Shown one piece after another: positions 24,328 through 31,827 of a stretch of 33,710 bases of DNA (the first letter of the stretch is position 1; the number at the start of each line of letters is the position of its first letter). Under the pieces are notes generated by a model, which was given only the letters and a program-made list of their open reading frames with translations, made no database searches and had not been told where the DNA came from. Position numbers and translations under genes: made by a program. Source of the stretch: Streptomyces sp. DvalAA-14 (lineage in GTDB: Bacteria > Actinomycetota > Actinomycetes > Streptomycetales > Streptomycetaceae); the NCBI RefSeq assembly GCF_900091855.1, contig NZ_FMCH01000004.1, forward strand, positions 1 to 33,710, read 5' to 3'.

Positions 24328-24858
24328 CCGCGACGTCACCGCCGGATCCCTGCCGCGGCCCGTGCGCACCGGCAAGGAACCGGCAGCTCATTTCCGGATT
24401 TCACATGATCGACAACCATACCGCCGATCCCTATTGACAGCCGCCCGCGCGAGCCGTCTGGCCGGTGAAATGGGAAATCCCGCATCCCGGCGCTCCTCGG
24501 CCATTGATCTACGTATCCGGAATCGCGCGTCCTACGGATATCCGCTGTGCCGGACGGCGGAGCGCTCGTCGGTCCACCGCAGTTATCGCTGGTCGTCACC
24601 CGAGGCCACCAAGCCCAGTACCAGGGCAGACAGCTCGACGCGCGGCGGGTTTACGCCGGGCGCCGGAAGAAACACCCAGTTCACCGGCACCGCATTAAGC
24701 GGCTGCGAAGAAAAATTAACCGGAATTATAGCGGCGCCCCCCTGAACGGGGGTCTTGTGTCTTTCGAATCCGGGCCGTGATACTTCCGGGGCAGAGGCGG
24801 GCCAGGTCGCTCCCGGCGGCCGGCCGTCCTCATCATCCATGTCGAGGGGAGGTTCTCT
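24328..24858. other. 531-base non-coding stretch upstream of the RiPP precursor
   Basis: No convincing gene on either strand; the open frames here lack typical codon use and family content. It is less GC-rich than its surroundings, especially 24690-24735 (AAAAATTAACCGGAATTATA). This suggests the precursor promoter lies in or near 24690-24735. A TTGACA at 24434 has no good -10 partner. An inverted repeat TATCCG/CGGATA lies near 24516-24544. Confidence 0.5.
24737..24752 (+). terminator. CCCCC/GGGGG hairpin followed by U-rich bases (attenuator candidate)
   Basis: CCCCCC (24737-24742), loop TGAAC, GGGGG (24748-24752), then TCTTGTGTCTTT. This resembles an intrinsic terminator but lies just below the AT-rich likely promoter and about 107 bases before the precursor start. 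It could attenuate the precursor transcript, or end leftover reading from the PBP-like gene. Confidence 0.4.
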
Positions 24859-24972
24859 GTGAAGAAGATCAATATCCGCCCGACTGCTCCGGTCCGGCTC
24901 ACCAGCGCCGCGGCGTCGTTCTACAACGCGGGTTGCGGCGGCATCAGCGTCAGCATCAGCATCGGCAAGTAA
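24859..24972 (+). CDS. Candidate RiPP precursor peptide (37 aa)
   Basis: A GTG-started gene with GGGGAGG six bases upstream, too small for standard ORF calls. The peptide begins MKKINIRPTAPVRLTS, continues AAASFYNAGCGG and ends ISVSISIGK. The first 20 or so residues look like a leader. The end is a likely core: one Cys, a Gly-rich turn, then alternating Ile/Val and Ser. It lies first in a block encoding an RRE-M50 protease, a TPR protein and a B12 radical SAM enzyme of the RiPP C-methyltransferase type, which strongly suggests this peptide is their substrate. There is no acidic residue for a lasso ring and only one Cys, so a lasso peptide or lanthipeptide is unlikely. A strong hairpin follows 30 bases after the stop. 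It matches no precursor family known to me; the leader/core boundary is a guess. Confidence 0.72.
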   Translation: MKKINIRPTAPVRLTSAAASFYNAGCGGISVSISIGK

Positions 24973-25001
24973 GCGGTCCACGCCGATCCCGGAAGGCTGT
25001 T

Positions 25002-25031
25002 CGGGGACGGCCCCCGCACCTGCCGTCCCCG
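25002..25031 (+). terminator. 10-bp stem hairpin after the precursor gene
   Basis: CGGGGACGGC (25002-25011) and GCCGTCCCCG (25022-25031) pair perfectly around a 10-base loop, 30 bases after the precursor stop. No U-tract follows. In RiPP operons such a structure commonly lets the precursor be made in excess over the enzymes by partial termination or by 3'-end protection. That role is inferred. Confidence 0.6.
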
Positions 25032-25100
25032 GGCAGTCCCGCGCACCCCCCGGCAGCCCGCGCACCGACCCGGCAGTCCCCCGCACCGACCGCACCGACC
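25031..25100 (+). repeat. Three degenerate 20-bp tandem repeats in the precursor-protease gap
   Basis: Units at 25031-25050, 25051-25070 and 25071-25090 share CGGCAGTCCCGCGCACCGACC-like sequence, with a partial CGCACCGACC at 25091-25100. No coding content is apparent; this is probably a local expansion. Confidence 0.55.
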
Positions 25101-25168
25101 GGTTTCCATCCCGCGAGGTACCGCCGTGAGTTACCCGCAGCGCACCACGAACCGTCGGAGGAGCGCCC

Positions 25169-26449
25169 ATGGACAACGGCACCGTGCCGCTGCATCGGCT
25201 CACGTTCGTCGACGAGGGCCAGGACGTGCTGATCGGCCGGCCCGAAATCGAGTCGTTCGCGCTGTTCCCCCCGGACGGGGCCGAATTGGTGCGGCGCCTG
25301 CAGGCCGGGGACACCGTCGAGCAGGCCGGCCGCTGGTATCGCGCCGCCTACGGCGAGGACGCCGATCTGGACGACGTGGTCGAGGCGTTGCGCGGCCTCG
25401 GTTTTGTCCGCGGCGAGGACGAGGGCGAGGAGAGCGCGAACGGGGCCTCGGCGCCCGTGCGTTGGCGTCGGCCGGCCGCCGTACTGCTGTCCCGGCCGGC
25501 CTTCCTGTGCTACTTCCTGCTCGCCGTGGCGGCGGTGTATCTGGAGGTGCGCCGGCCCGGGTTGCGCCCCGCGTCCGGGCACTTCTTCGTCGGCCGGTCC
25601 CTGCTGCTGGTGGAGGCGGCCGCCTATCTGGCGGAACTGGTCGGGCTGCTCCTGCACGAGGGCTTCCACGTACTGGCCGGCCGGCGACTCGGGCTCAGCA
25701 GCAGGCTGAGCATCAGCCGCAGGCTCTACTTCATCGTCTTCCAGACCACGATGACCGGGCTGATGGGAGTGGAGCCGCGCAAGCGCATCCTGCCGTTCTG
25801 CGCCGGGCTGCTGGCCGACGCGATCAACTACAGCGTGATGATCGTGATCGCCGCAGTCGACACGCGACTCAACGGCGGCGCCACCTTCGTCGGCCATTTC
25901 GCCCTGCTGCTGGCCTACTTGACGCTGCTGCGGATGTCCTGGCAGTTCATGGTCTTCATGGAGACGGACCTCTACTACGTCTTCACCACCCTGGCCCACT
26001 GCCCGAACCTGCTCCGACTGACCCGGCAGCAACTGCGCCGCGGGGCGTACCGCCTGCTGCGCCGCCCGCCGGCCACCGGCGGCGAGCTGTCCTCGACGCC
26101 GCATGAGCTGCGGGTGGTGCGGTTCTACCTGCCGGTCGTCGTGATCGGTACGGCCGTGATGATCGCCGCCGCCGTGCTGTTCGCGCTCCCGGTCATGATC
26201 GAGTTCGTGATCCGGCTGACGCACGGGATCACCGGCGGCGGCCCGTTGGACGAGCGGTTCTGGGACGCGGCGGCGGCCGGCGGCCTCGTGCTGGGCCAGC
26301 TGGTGATCGTGGTCGTCATCGCGATCCGTGAGCGCCGGGCCCGCCCGCCCCGCCGGGCCGCGGCCGGACCGGTCGACGCCGCCACCGCCTCCGCCCCCGC
26401 GCCCGCCCTCGCCCCCCCAGCCTTCACCGACAGGAGCGACCTCCCATGA
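25169..26449 (+). CDS. RRE/PqqD-like domain fused to M50 membrane metalloprotease
   Basis: A 426-aa protein. Residues 1-85 look like a PqqD-type RiPP recognition element: VLIGRPEIESFALFPPDGAELVRRLQAG, then a helix and LDDVVEALRGLGFV. After an acidic linker come about seven membrane helices with the zinc motif HEGFH (163-167) inside LLLHEGFHVLAGRRLG. The usual downstream metal ligand is D267 in METDLYYVFTTLAHCPNLLR. This pairing of HExxH and TDxYYxL is known from peptide zinc metalloproteases of bacteriocin-type clusters. It probably binds the precursor leader and cuts it in the membrane, perhaps with export. The ATG has GGAGGAG upstream. The stop overlaps the TPR gene (ATGA). The C-terminal Ala/Pro-rich tail is cytoplasmic. 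Confidence 0.82.
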   Translation: MDNGTVPLHRLTFVDEGQDVLIGRPEIESFALFPPDGAELVRRLQAGDTVEQAGRWYRAAYGEDADLDDVVEALRGLGFVRGEDEGEESANGASAPVRWRRPAAVLLSRPAFLCYFLLAVAAVYLEVRRPGLRPASGHFFVGRSLLLVEAAAYLAELVGLLLHEGFHVLAGRRLGLSSRLSISRRLYFIVFQTTMTGLMGVEPRKRILPFCAGLLADAINYSVMIVIAAVDTRLNGGATFVGHFALLLAYLTLLRMSWQFMVFMETDLYYVFTTLAHCPNLLRLTRQQLRRGAYRLLRRPPATGGELSSTPHELRVVRFYLPVVVIGTAVMIAAAVLFALPVMIEFVIRLTHGITGGGPLDERFWDAAAAGGLVLGQLVIVVVIAIRERRARPPRRAAAGPVDAATASAPAPALAPPAFTDRSDLP

Positions 26450-28731
26450 GTGAAACCTTCGGCCACACCCATGTCGTGGGCGCGACCCGGACAGACCGCC
26501 TGACCGCCGTCGAGCGCGTGTGCGGGGAACGCACGAGCGACGCCGTTTTGCGGGTCGACTGCCACCGCCGGCTGCGGGGCCCGTACACCGGGCTGGGCGG
26601 GCTGCTGCGGGCAATCGTGCCCGAAATCCACACCGAGCAGCCCGCGCTGGTGCGCGCGCACCACCGGGAGATCGTGACCGTGGCCCCCGAACTGGCCACG
26701 CTGCTGGGGAAGCCGGCGGACACGCTCACCTCGGAGTCGTCGCAGGAGGAGCGCACCCGCTGGTACTCGCGACTGCGCGCCCGGCGGGTCGCGCACGGCA
26801 TCGTCGACCTGCTGCGCGCGTACACCGCCGGCCCCGGCGCCGCCCGGACCTGTGTCCTGGACGCGATTCCCGAAGCCGACTCCAGCGACCAGGAGTTCGT
26901 CGCGATCGCGCTGCGCCGGCTGGACCCGGCACGCCTGCGGCTGGTGGTGGCCGGCCGGGCCGACCCGGTGAGCGCCGAGTTGGCGGCGGCCTTGGGCGAG
27001 TACGCCCGGCGGGTCGACTCCCCGGTGCTACCCGCCACGCCGGCGGCCGCCGGTCCGGACCCGGACCTGGCAGGGGCCCGCGCTTTTGTCGACTCCGACG
27101 GTACGAGCGACGACCCGGCGCTGAGTGCCGCCTACCGCCGCCTGGACGCCGCCGCCCGGATGCCGCTGCACGACCGGCGCGGCGCCGAACTCGCGGCGCA
27201 GCGCGAACGCGAGGAAGGCGAACCGCGCGAACACCACGCAGGCGGCGCAGCGGGCGCGGCAAGCCCGGACGGCGCCGCCCGAGGTGTGTCGACGCTGCGG
27301 CTCGGCGCGATCCCCTACCACCGGCTGCACGGCAGCGCCGCGGCCACCGCGGGGTGGGACGCCACCGCCGCGGCAGCGGACTACTGCCTGGAGATGGGCT
27401 TCTACGACGCGGCCCTGGAGCACGCCGGCGAGCTGACCGCCCGCGCGGACTTCGACACCGCGCCGGACCGCTACTGGGCCGGCTGGTACCGCACCGCCCA
27501 CGCCCTCTCCCAGACATCGCGCATCGACGAGGTCAAACCGATCTACGACGACCTGCTGGCGCGCTTCGACGCCGCCCACCCGCAGATGACGCTGCACTAC
27601 ATGCTGAGCATGCTCTGGACCCGGCTGAACGCACCGGCCGAGAAGGACCACCGGCTCGCGCTCGGACACGCCAACACGGCGGTGGCGATGGCCGGTCTGC
27701 TGCCGGCGGAGGACAACCGGGCCTTCCACATCGCCTTCATGAAGAACGGCCGGGCCCTGGTCCGGATGCACCTGGGCGATCTGCGGGAATCGCTGAGCCT
27801 GGTGGAGGACGGCATCGCACGGCTCGACCGGGAACTGGCCCCCGACCGCCAGCGCCTGCACCGGTCGGTCCTGCACCACAACCGGGCCCAACTGCTCGCC
27901 CGGCTGGGCCGCCCGGACGAGGCGATGGCCGAGTACGACGAGGTGATCAGGCTCGACCCGTACTACCAGGAGTACTGGTTCGACCGGGGCAACCTCCGCT
28001 ACGAACTCGGCCGTTACCAGCTCGCGGCCGATGACTACGAGCAAGCGGCTTCGCTGGGCTCGCCGTTCCCCGAACTGTTCCAGAACCGGGGTGCGCTGCG
28101 CGCGGCCACCGGGGACCTGGACGGCGCCGCCGCCGACTACCGCTACGTCCTGGACCTGGAGCCGGACCACCTGGACGCCCATGTCTGCCTGGCCTCCCTG
28201 CTGGTGGACCTCGGTCAGCCCCAAGCCGCGGTGGCGCAGGCGCAGTCGGGGTTGCGGTACGCGCCCGACGACGCACGGCTGCACGCGCTCGGCGGGCTCG
28301 CGCTGCTGGGCCTGGACCGGGTCGAGGAGGCCGAACTGGCCTTCGCCCAGGCGTTGCAGCGCGACGACGGCAACCAAGTCGCCCTGGTCAACCGGGCGGT
28401 GCTCGCCTGCGAGCAGGGCCGATACCCGGACGCCCTCCAGGACCTGACCAGGGCGCTGAAGGACGACCCGGACAACGCGGACCTCGTGTTCAATCTCGGC
28501 TTCGTGCACGAGGCCGCCGGACGCACCCTCGACGCGGTGGGCGCGTATACCCGGGCCCTCGAACTGCCGGGCGCCGACCGGGCCGAGGTGCTCTACCGGC
28601 GCGGCTCCTGCCACGCCGGACTCGGCCGCAGCGCTCAGGCGCACGCCGACTACCGGGCGCATCTGTCCCTCGGCCCGTCCCCGTACACCGCGGAGATCAC
28701 CGCCTACCTGGAAACCGGCGCCGGAGTCTGA
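26446..28731 (+). CDS. TPR protein with degenerate STAND/AAA-like N-terminal domain
   Basis: A 761-aa cytoplasmic protein. Residues 1-180 resemble the AAA_16/STAND module of large regulators (VLRVDCHRRLRGPYTGLGGLLRAI; CVLDAIPEADSSDQEFVAIALRRLDPARLRLVVAGRAD). However, there is no GxxxxGK[ST] P-loop, and the Walker B acidic pair is reduced to LDAIPEAD, so ATP hydrolysis is unlikely. A low-complexity Ala/Gly/Glu/Arg linker (about 240-285) follows. The C-terminal part (about 300-760) is helical repeats, with seven or so clear TPRs from residue 470 (NRAQLLARLGRPDEAMAEYDEVIRLDP and copies). Coupled by overlap to the protease gene, it is probably a scaffold joining precursor, protease and radical SAM enzyme. 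That role is inference. Confidence 0.8.
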   Translation: MSETFGHTHVVGATRTDRLTAVERVCGERTSDAVLRVDCHRRLRGPYTGLGGLLRAIVPEIHTEQPALVRAHHREIVTVAPELATLLGKPADTLTSESSQEERTRWYSRLRARRVAHGIVDLLRAYTAGPGAARTCVLDAIPEADSSDQEFVAIALRRLDPARLRLVVAGRADPVSAELAAALGEYARRVDSPVLPATPAAAGPDPDLAGARAFVDSDGTSDDPALSAAYRRLDAAARMPLHDRRGAELAAQREREEGEPREHHAGGAAGAASPDGAARGVSTLRLGAIPYHRLHGSAAATAGWDATAAAADYCLEMGFYDAALEHAGELTARADFDTAPDRYWAGWYRTAHALSQTSRIDEVKPIYDDLLARFDAAHPQMTLHYMLSMLWTRLNAPAEKDHRLALGHANTAVAMAGLLPAEDNRAFHIAFMKNGRALVRMHLGDLRESLSLVEDGIARLDRELAPDRQRLHRSVLHHNRAQLLARLGRPDEAMAEYDEVIRLDPYYQEYWFDRGNLRYELGRYQLAADDYEQAASLGSPFPELFQNRGALRAATGDLDGAAADYRYVLDLEPDHLDAHVCLASLLVDLGQPQAAVAQAQSGLRYAPDDARLHALGGLALLGLDRVEEAELAFAQALQRDDGNQVALVNRAVLACEQGRYPDALQDLTRALKDDPDNADLVFNLGFVHEAAGRTLDAVGAYTRALELPGADRAEVLYRRGSCHAGLGRSAQAHADYRAHLSLGPSPYTAEITAYLETGAGV

Positions 28732-28830
28732 CCGCACGCCGGACGTCGTCACCCGCCCCCGCATCCAGCACCGCATCCGACCTGGCACCCAGCCCGGCAT
28801 CCCGTCCCACACAGAGCCCACACAGAGCCC

Positions 28831-28845
28831 GCACGGGGCCCGTGC
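28831..28845. repeat. 15-bp near-perfect palindrome before the radical SAM gene
   Basis: GCACGGGGCCCGTGC is symmetric around its central base. It lies in the 171-base gap between the TPR and radical SAM genes, next to a doubled ACACAGAGCC (about 28809-28829). It may be a small operator or a stem; no promoter is clear. Confidence 0.35.
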
Positions 28846-28902
28846 AGGACCGGCACCCCGGGCCCGCCACCACCGGCGCACCGAACACCGTCGAGGAGAG
28901 AC

Positions 28903-30819
28903 ATGCGTGTACTGCTCGTCAACACCCCGTGGGCGGCGATCGACGTGCCCTCGCTCGCGCTCGGCATCCTGCGGCACAGCGTGCGGGACGCCCTGCCCGA
29001 CGCGGAGGTCGAGGTGCTGCACGCCAATCTGGACTACGTCGACTGGATCACCGAGCGCTTCGACTTCGCCCTGGCCGATTACACCTACTACTCGATGGAC
29101 ACCTACTTCCTCGGCTGCGGTGACTGGGTCTTCTCCTCCGCCCTGTACGGCGACCCCGCCTGGCACCTGGCGCAGTTCACCGAGATGTACGGGGCGGCCA
29201 TGACCGCCGAGGAGATGGCGATGAATGTGCGGCTGCACGAGTTGGCGCCGCAGTTCATCACCGAACTCGCCGAGCGCATCGTCGCGTTCGGGCCCGACGT
29301 GGTCGGCTTCACCTCCACCTTCCAGCAGAACGCGGCGGCCCTGGCCACCGCCCGGGAGATCAAGCGCATCAACCCCGGCATCCTGACCATCTTCGGCGGC
29401 GCCAACTGCGACGGCGCCCAGGGCGAGGCGATGCACCGCAACTTCCCGTTCGTGGACTTCGTCCTGCGCGGGGAGGGCGAGGCGTCGTTCCCGGCCTTCC
29501 TGCGGTCGCTGGCCGGCGAGCAGGACTTCGCCGCGGTGGAGGGCCTGTGCTGGCGGCCCGAGCCCGGGGTCTCGACGGTGAATCCGATGAGCACGAGTCC
29601 GCTGCCACCCGGGGCGATCCTGAGCCCCGACTTCGACGGCTTCTTCGAACGGCTGGAACTGTCGACCGCGAGCAGCTGGATCGAGGGCCGGCTCGTTATC
29701 GAGAGCGCGCGGGGCTGCTGGTGGGGCGAGAAGCACCACTGCACGTTCTGCGGCCTGAACGGCTCCTTCATGCAGTTCCGCAGCAAGAGCCCGAGCCGCT
29801 TCCACGACGAGATCCTGGCCATGATCGAACGCCACCAGGTGCTCGACCTCATCGCCGTCGACAACATCCTGGACATGGAATACCTCGGCTCGGTGCTGCC
29901 CCGGCTGATCGAGGCCGGCTACGACCTGCGGGTGCAGTACGAGGTCAAGTCCAATCTGCGCTTCGACCAGCTGCGCACCCTCGCCGACGCCGGGGTGGTC
30001 AGCATCCAGCCCGGCATCGAGAGCCTGAGCAGTTCGGTGCTCAAGCTGATGGACAAGGGCGTGACCGGCTGCCAGAACATCAGGATCCTGCGGGACGCGC
30101 AGTCGCTGGACCTGACCGTCCTGTGGAACTACCTGCTCGGCTTCCCCGGCGAGGACCCGGGGGCGTACGAGGCGGTGATCGCCCAGATGCCCGCGCTGCA
30201 CCACCTGGAGCCCTGCTCGGGCATCGCGCGGGTGGCGATCGAACGGTTCAGCCCGTTCTTCAACCGGCCCGAGCTGGGCTTCTCCGAGCTGCGTCCGGCC
30301 GCGCAGTACGCGATGATCTACGACCTTCCCGAGCGGGAACTGTTCGACTTCGCCTACCTGTTCTCGGCGCCCGAGCGCGGCATCTCCACCGAGGTGGCCA
30401 CCCGGCTCGACGCGGGAGTGACCGACTGGCAGCGCGAGCACCCGGCGAGCACCCTGGCGTACTGCGACCTGGGCGACGCGGTGGTGCTGGTCAGCAACCG
30501 CCGGCACTTCGACTGGCGGGTCCTCGAGGTGGCCGACCCGGTGGAGCTGGCCGCCTTCCGGCTGCTGGAGCAGCCGCGGACGGTGCCGGCGCTGCTGCGC
30601 AAACTGGCCGAGGCGGGCCACCCGAACGTGACGGCCGCCGATGTCGGGGCCCTGCTCGACCGCTGGCTCGGCCTGGGCATCGTCTTCCAGGACGAGCGCA
30701 CCTTCATCCATGTGGTGCCGCTGGCCACGAACCAGGAACGCGTACGGCTCGACTTCAGCAAGCTGCTGGCCCCGCGGCCGGCGACCGAGCCGGCCGCCCT
30801 CACCGCGGCGACCGCCTGA
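28903..30819 (+). CDS. B12-binding radical SAM RiPP maturase (C-methyltransferase type)
   Basis: A 638-aa enzyme. The N-terminal 240 residues form a cobalamin-binding Rossmann-like domain (RIVAFGPDVVGFTSTFQQN, ILTIFGGANCDG, FVLRGEGEASFPAFL). The radical SAM core has ESARGCWWGEKHHCTFCGLNG, a C-x7-C-x2-C cluster motif (Cys272, Cys280, Cys283). This spacing with RGCWWG is typical of the rSAM RiPP maturation protein 1 / C-methyltransferase family. The core continues with LDLIAVDNILDMEYLGSVLP and LLGFPGEDPGAYE. The C-terminal 110 residues look like a winged-helix domain (ADPVELAAFRLLEQPRTVPALLRKLAEAG), possibly for leader binding. It probably methylates sp3 carbons of the precursor core using SAM and cobalamin. 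The start ATG has GAGGAGA upstream. Confidence 0.92.
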   Translation: MRVLLVNTPWAAIDVPSLALGILRHSVRDALPDAEVEVLHANLDYVDWITERFDFALADYTYYSMDTYFLGCGDWVFSSALYGDPAWHLAQFTEMYGAAMTAEEMAMNVRLHELAPQFITELAERIVAFGPDVVGFTSTFQQNAAALATAREIKRINPGILTIFGGANCDGAQGEAMHRNFPFVDFVLRGEGEASFPAFLRSLAGEQDFAAVEGLCWRPEPGVSTVNPMSTSPLPPGAILSPDFDGFFERLELSTASSWIEGRLVIESARGCWWGEKHHCTFCGLNGSFMQFRSKSPSRFHDEILAMIERHQVLDLIAVDNILDMEYLGSVLPRLIEAGYDLRVQYEVKSNLRFDQLRTLADAGVVSIQPGIESLSSSVLKLMDKGVTGCQNIRILRDAQSLDLTVLWNYLLGFPGEDPGAYEAVIAQMPALHHLEPCSGIARVAIERFSPFFNRPELGFSELRPAAQYAMIYDLPERELFDFAYLFSAPERGISTEVATRLDAGVTDWQREHPASTLAYCDLGDAVVLVSNRRHFDWRVLEVADPVELAAFRLLEQPRTVPALLRKLAEAGHPNVTAADVGALLDRWLGLGIVFQDERTFIHVVPLATNQERVRLDFSKLLAPRPATEPAALTAATA

Positions 30820-30859
30820 GGGAGCGAGGGGCGCCGGTCCGCGCGACCGGTGCGGCCAT

Positions 30860-30904
30860 CCGGCTCAACCGGCTCAACCGACTCACCCGGCTCACCCGAC
30901 TCAT
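30860..30904 (+). repeat. Five 9-bp CCGRCTCAM tandem repeats
   Basis: CCGGCTCAA, CCGGCTCAA, CCGACTCAC, CCGGCTCAC and CCGACTCAT run head to tail in the gap between the radical SAM gene and the DUF5825-like gene, ending just before the AAGGAG ribosome site. Non-coding; expansion may alter spacing only. Confidence 0.7.
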
Positions 30905-30919
30905 CCGAAGGAGACGACG

Positions 30920-31666
30920 TTGACAACGGTCACGCAGGACCACCGAGCCGATATCGCGGTGGTGTCCCGCCGGCACACCGATCCGGCGACGCTCGGGGTC
31001 GAGGGGATGGGCGCACGCCCGGCGGCGCTGGGGGGCGATCCGATCGGCGGCGTGACGGCGCTCTACGAGCAGGGCGCGCGGCACATCCTCCTGCCGGAGC
31101 CAGTGGACCTGTCGCCGGCGGCCGACGGGGAGCGTTCGGTGCGGGCGCTGGTCGCCCTGCGCGAGATGACCAGCCGGGCGATCGCGGTCGAATGGCGGCT
31201 CCGTCTCGGGCCCTCCGAAGCCGCGGACAGCGGCGCGGCGGGAGGCGGGGGCCGGAGCGGGGGCCGGGAGGGATCGGACGGAACCGGTGCCGGTGCCGAC
31301 GCCGATGCCGTCGCGGCGTTCCGCCATCTGAGCCCGCCCGAGGCCGTCACCGGCGTCCCGGACGGCGCCGATCTGCTGGCGCGGTGGCGGGCCGGCTACT
31401 TCTTCGGCGCCTGCATCTACCGGCGGGGCCCCGGCTTCCTCCAGGTCAGGGACCGGCGGGACGGACAGCTCGGCCGCATCACCATCGACGACCCGGCCTA
31501 CATGGCGGCCGTCGCCGCCCTCGAAGCCGGCGTCCCGGCCGACGACCTGCCGGCCGAGATCCTCGCGGACCTGGCGGCGGAGGACCTGATCGGCCGGGTC
31601 GGCGGCTACGCCTGGTGGACGCCGTGCCGGGTGCGCCGCTGGCCGTCGCCCGCCATGCACGTCTGA
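30920..31666 (+). CDS. DUF5825-like RiPP cluster protein
   Basis: A 248-aa soluble protein of unknown function. The start is a rare TTG at 30920, with a perfect AAGGAG six bases upstream; no ATG or GTG fits as well. Conserved-looking blocks are GVTALYEQGARHILLPEPVDLS, FRHLSPPEA, WRAGYFFGACIYRRGPGFLQVRD and the end GGYAWWTPCRVRRWPSPAMHV. I recall such proteins as DUF5825, usually next to radical SAM RiPP C-methyltransferases in actinomycetes (to be checked). A Gly/Asp/Ser-rich insert of about 30 residues (105-135) interrupts it. It could be an accessory to the methyltransferase or a partner for the peptide; the arrangement directly downstream supports a shared pathway. Confidence 0.72.
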   Translation: MTTVTQDHRADIAVVSRRHTDPATLGVEGMGARPAALGGDPIGGVTALYEQGARHILLPEPVDLSPAADGERSVRALVALREMTSRAIAVEWRLRLGPSEAADSGAAGGGGRSGGREGSDGTGAGADADAVAAFRHLSPPEAVTGVPDGADLLARWRAGYFFGACIYRRGPGFLQVRDRRDGQLGRITIDDPAYMAAVAALEAGVPADDLPAEILADLAAEDLIGRVGGYAWWTPCRVRRWPSPAMHV

Positions 31667-31827
31667 CCGGCGAACCCGTCGGCCCCCCGGTAGGCCGCTC
31701 CGCCCCACCCGCCCCTCGGTCATCCATCAAGCGCACCTACGCGTGCGCCCTGCCGAAAACCCGGACATAGTTTTTTTATCTGTACGTATCCGGCGGATCT
31801 GGTGGATCGGGTTGGGGTGCTGCGTCT
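31667..31827. promoter_or_regulatory. 161-base gap with hairpin and T-tract before the NamH-like gene
   Basis: GCGCAC (31731-31736) and GTGCGC (31743-31748) form a 6-bp stem. A T7 tract (31771-31777) lies 22 bases later, too far for a simple terminator. The AT-rich stretch around 31766-31790 is unusual for this genome and probably holds the promoter of the NamH-like gene. Confidence 0.4.

Noticed and set aside
24434..24439. TTGACA as a -35 box
   Set aside because: No acceptable -10 hexamer lies 16-19 bases downstream.
24336..24599. An 87-codon minus-strand frame in the 531-base gap
   Set aside because: No ribosome site, no family resemblance and no GC-skewed third positions; treated as non-coding.
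24859..24972. Precursor as a lasso peptide or lanthipeptide
   Set aside because: There is no Asp/Glu at ring positions 7-9 after a Gly, only one Cys, and no lasso cyclase, B1/B2 protein or lanthionine synthase nearby.
27028..30711. A 1227-codon open frame on the minus strand
   Set aside because: It lies antisense to the TPR and radical SAM genes, which have clear family motifs. Its Val/Gly/Gln/Arg/His-rich composition is that of an antisense frame of GC-rich coding DNA.
31771..31777. T7 tract as part of an intrinsic terminator
   Set aside because: The nearest stem ends 22 bases earlier, too far to release the transcript; an AT-rich promoter region is more likely.
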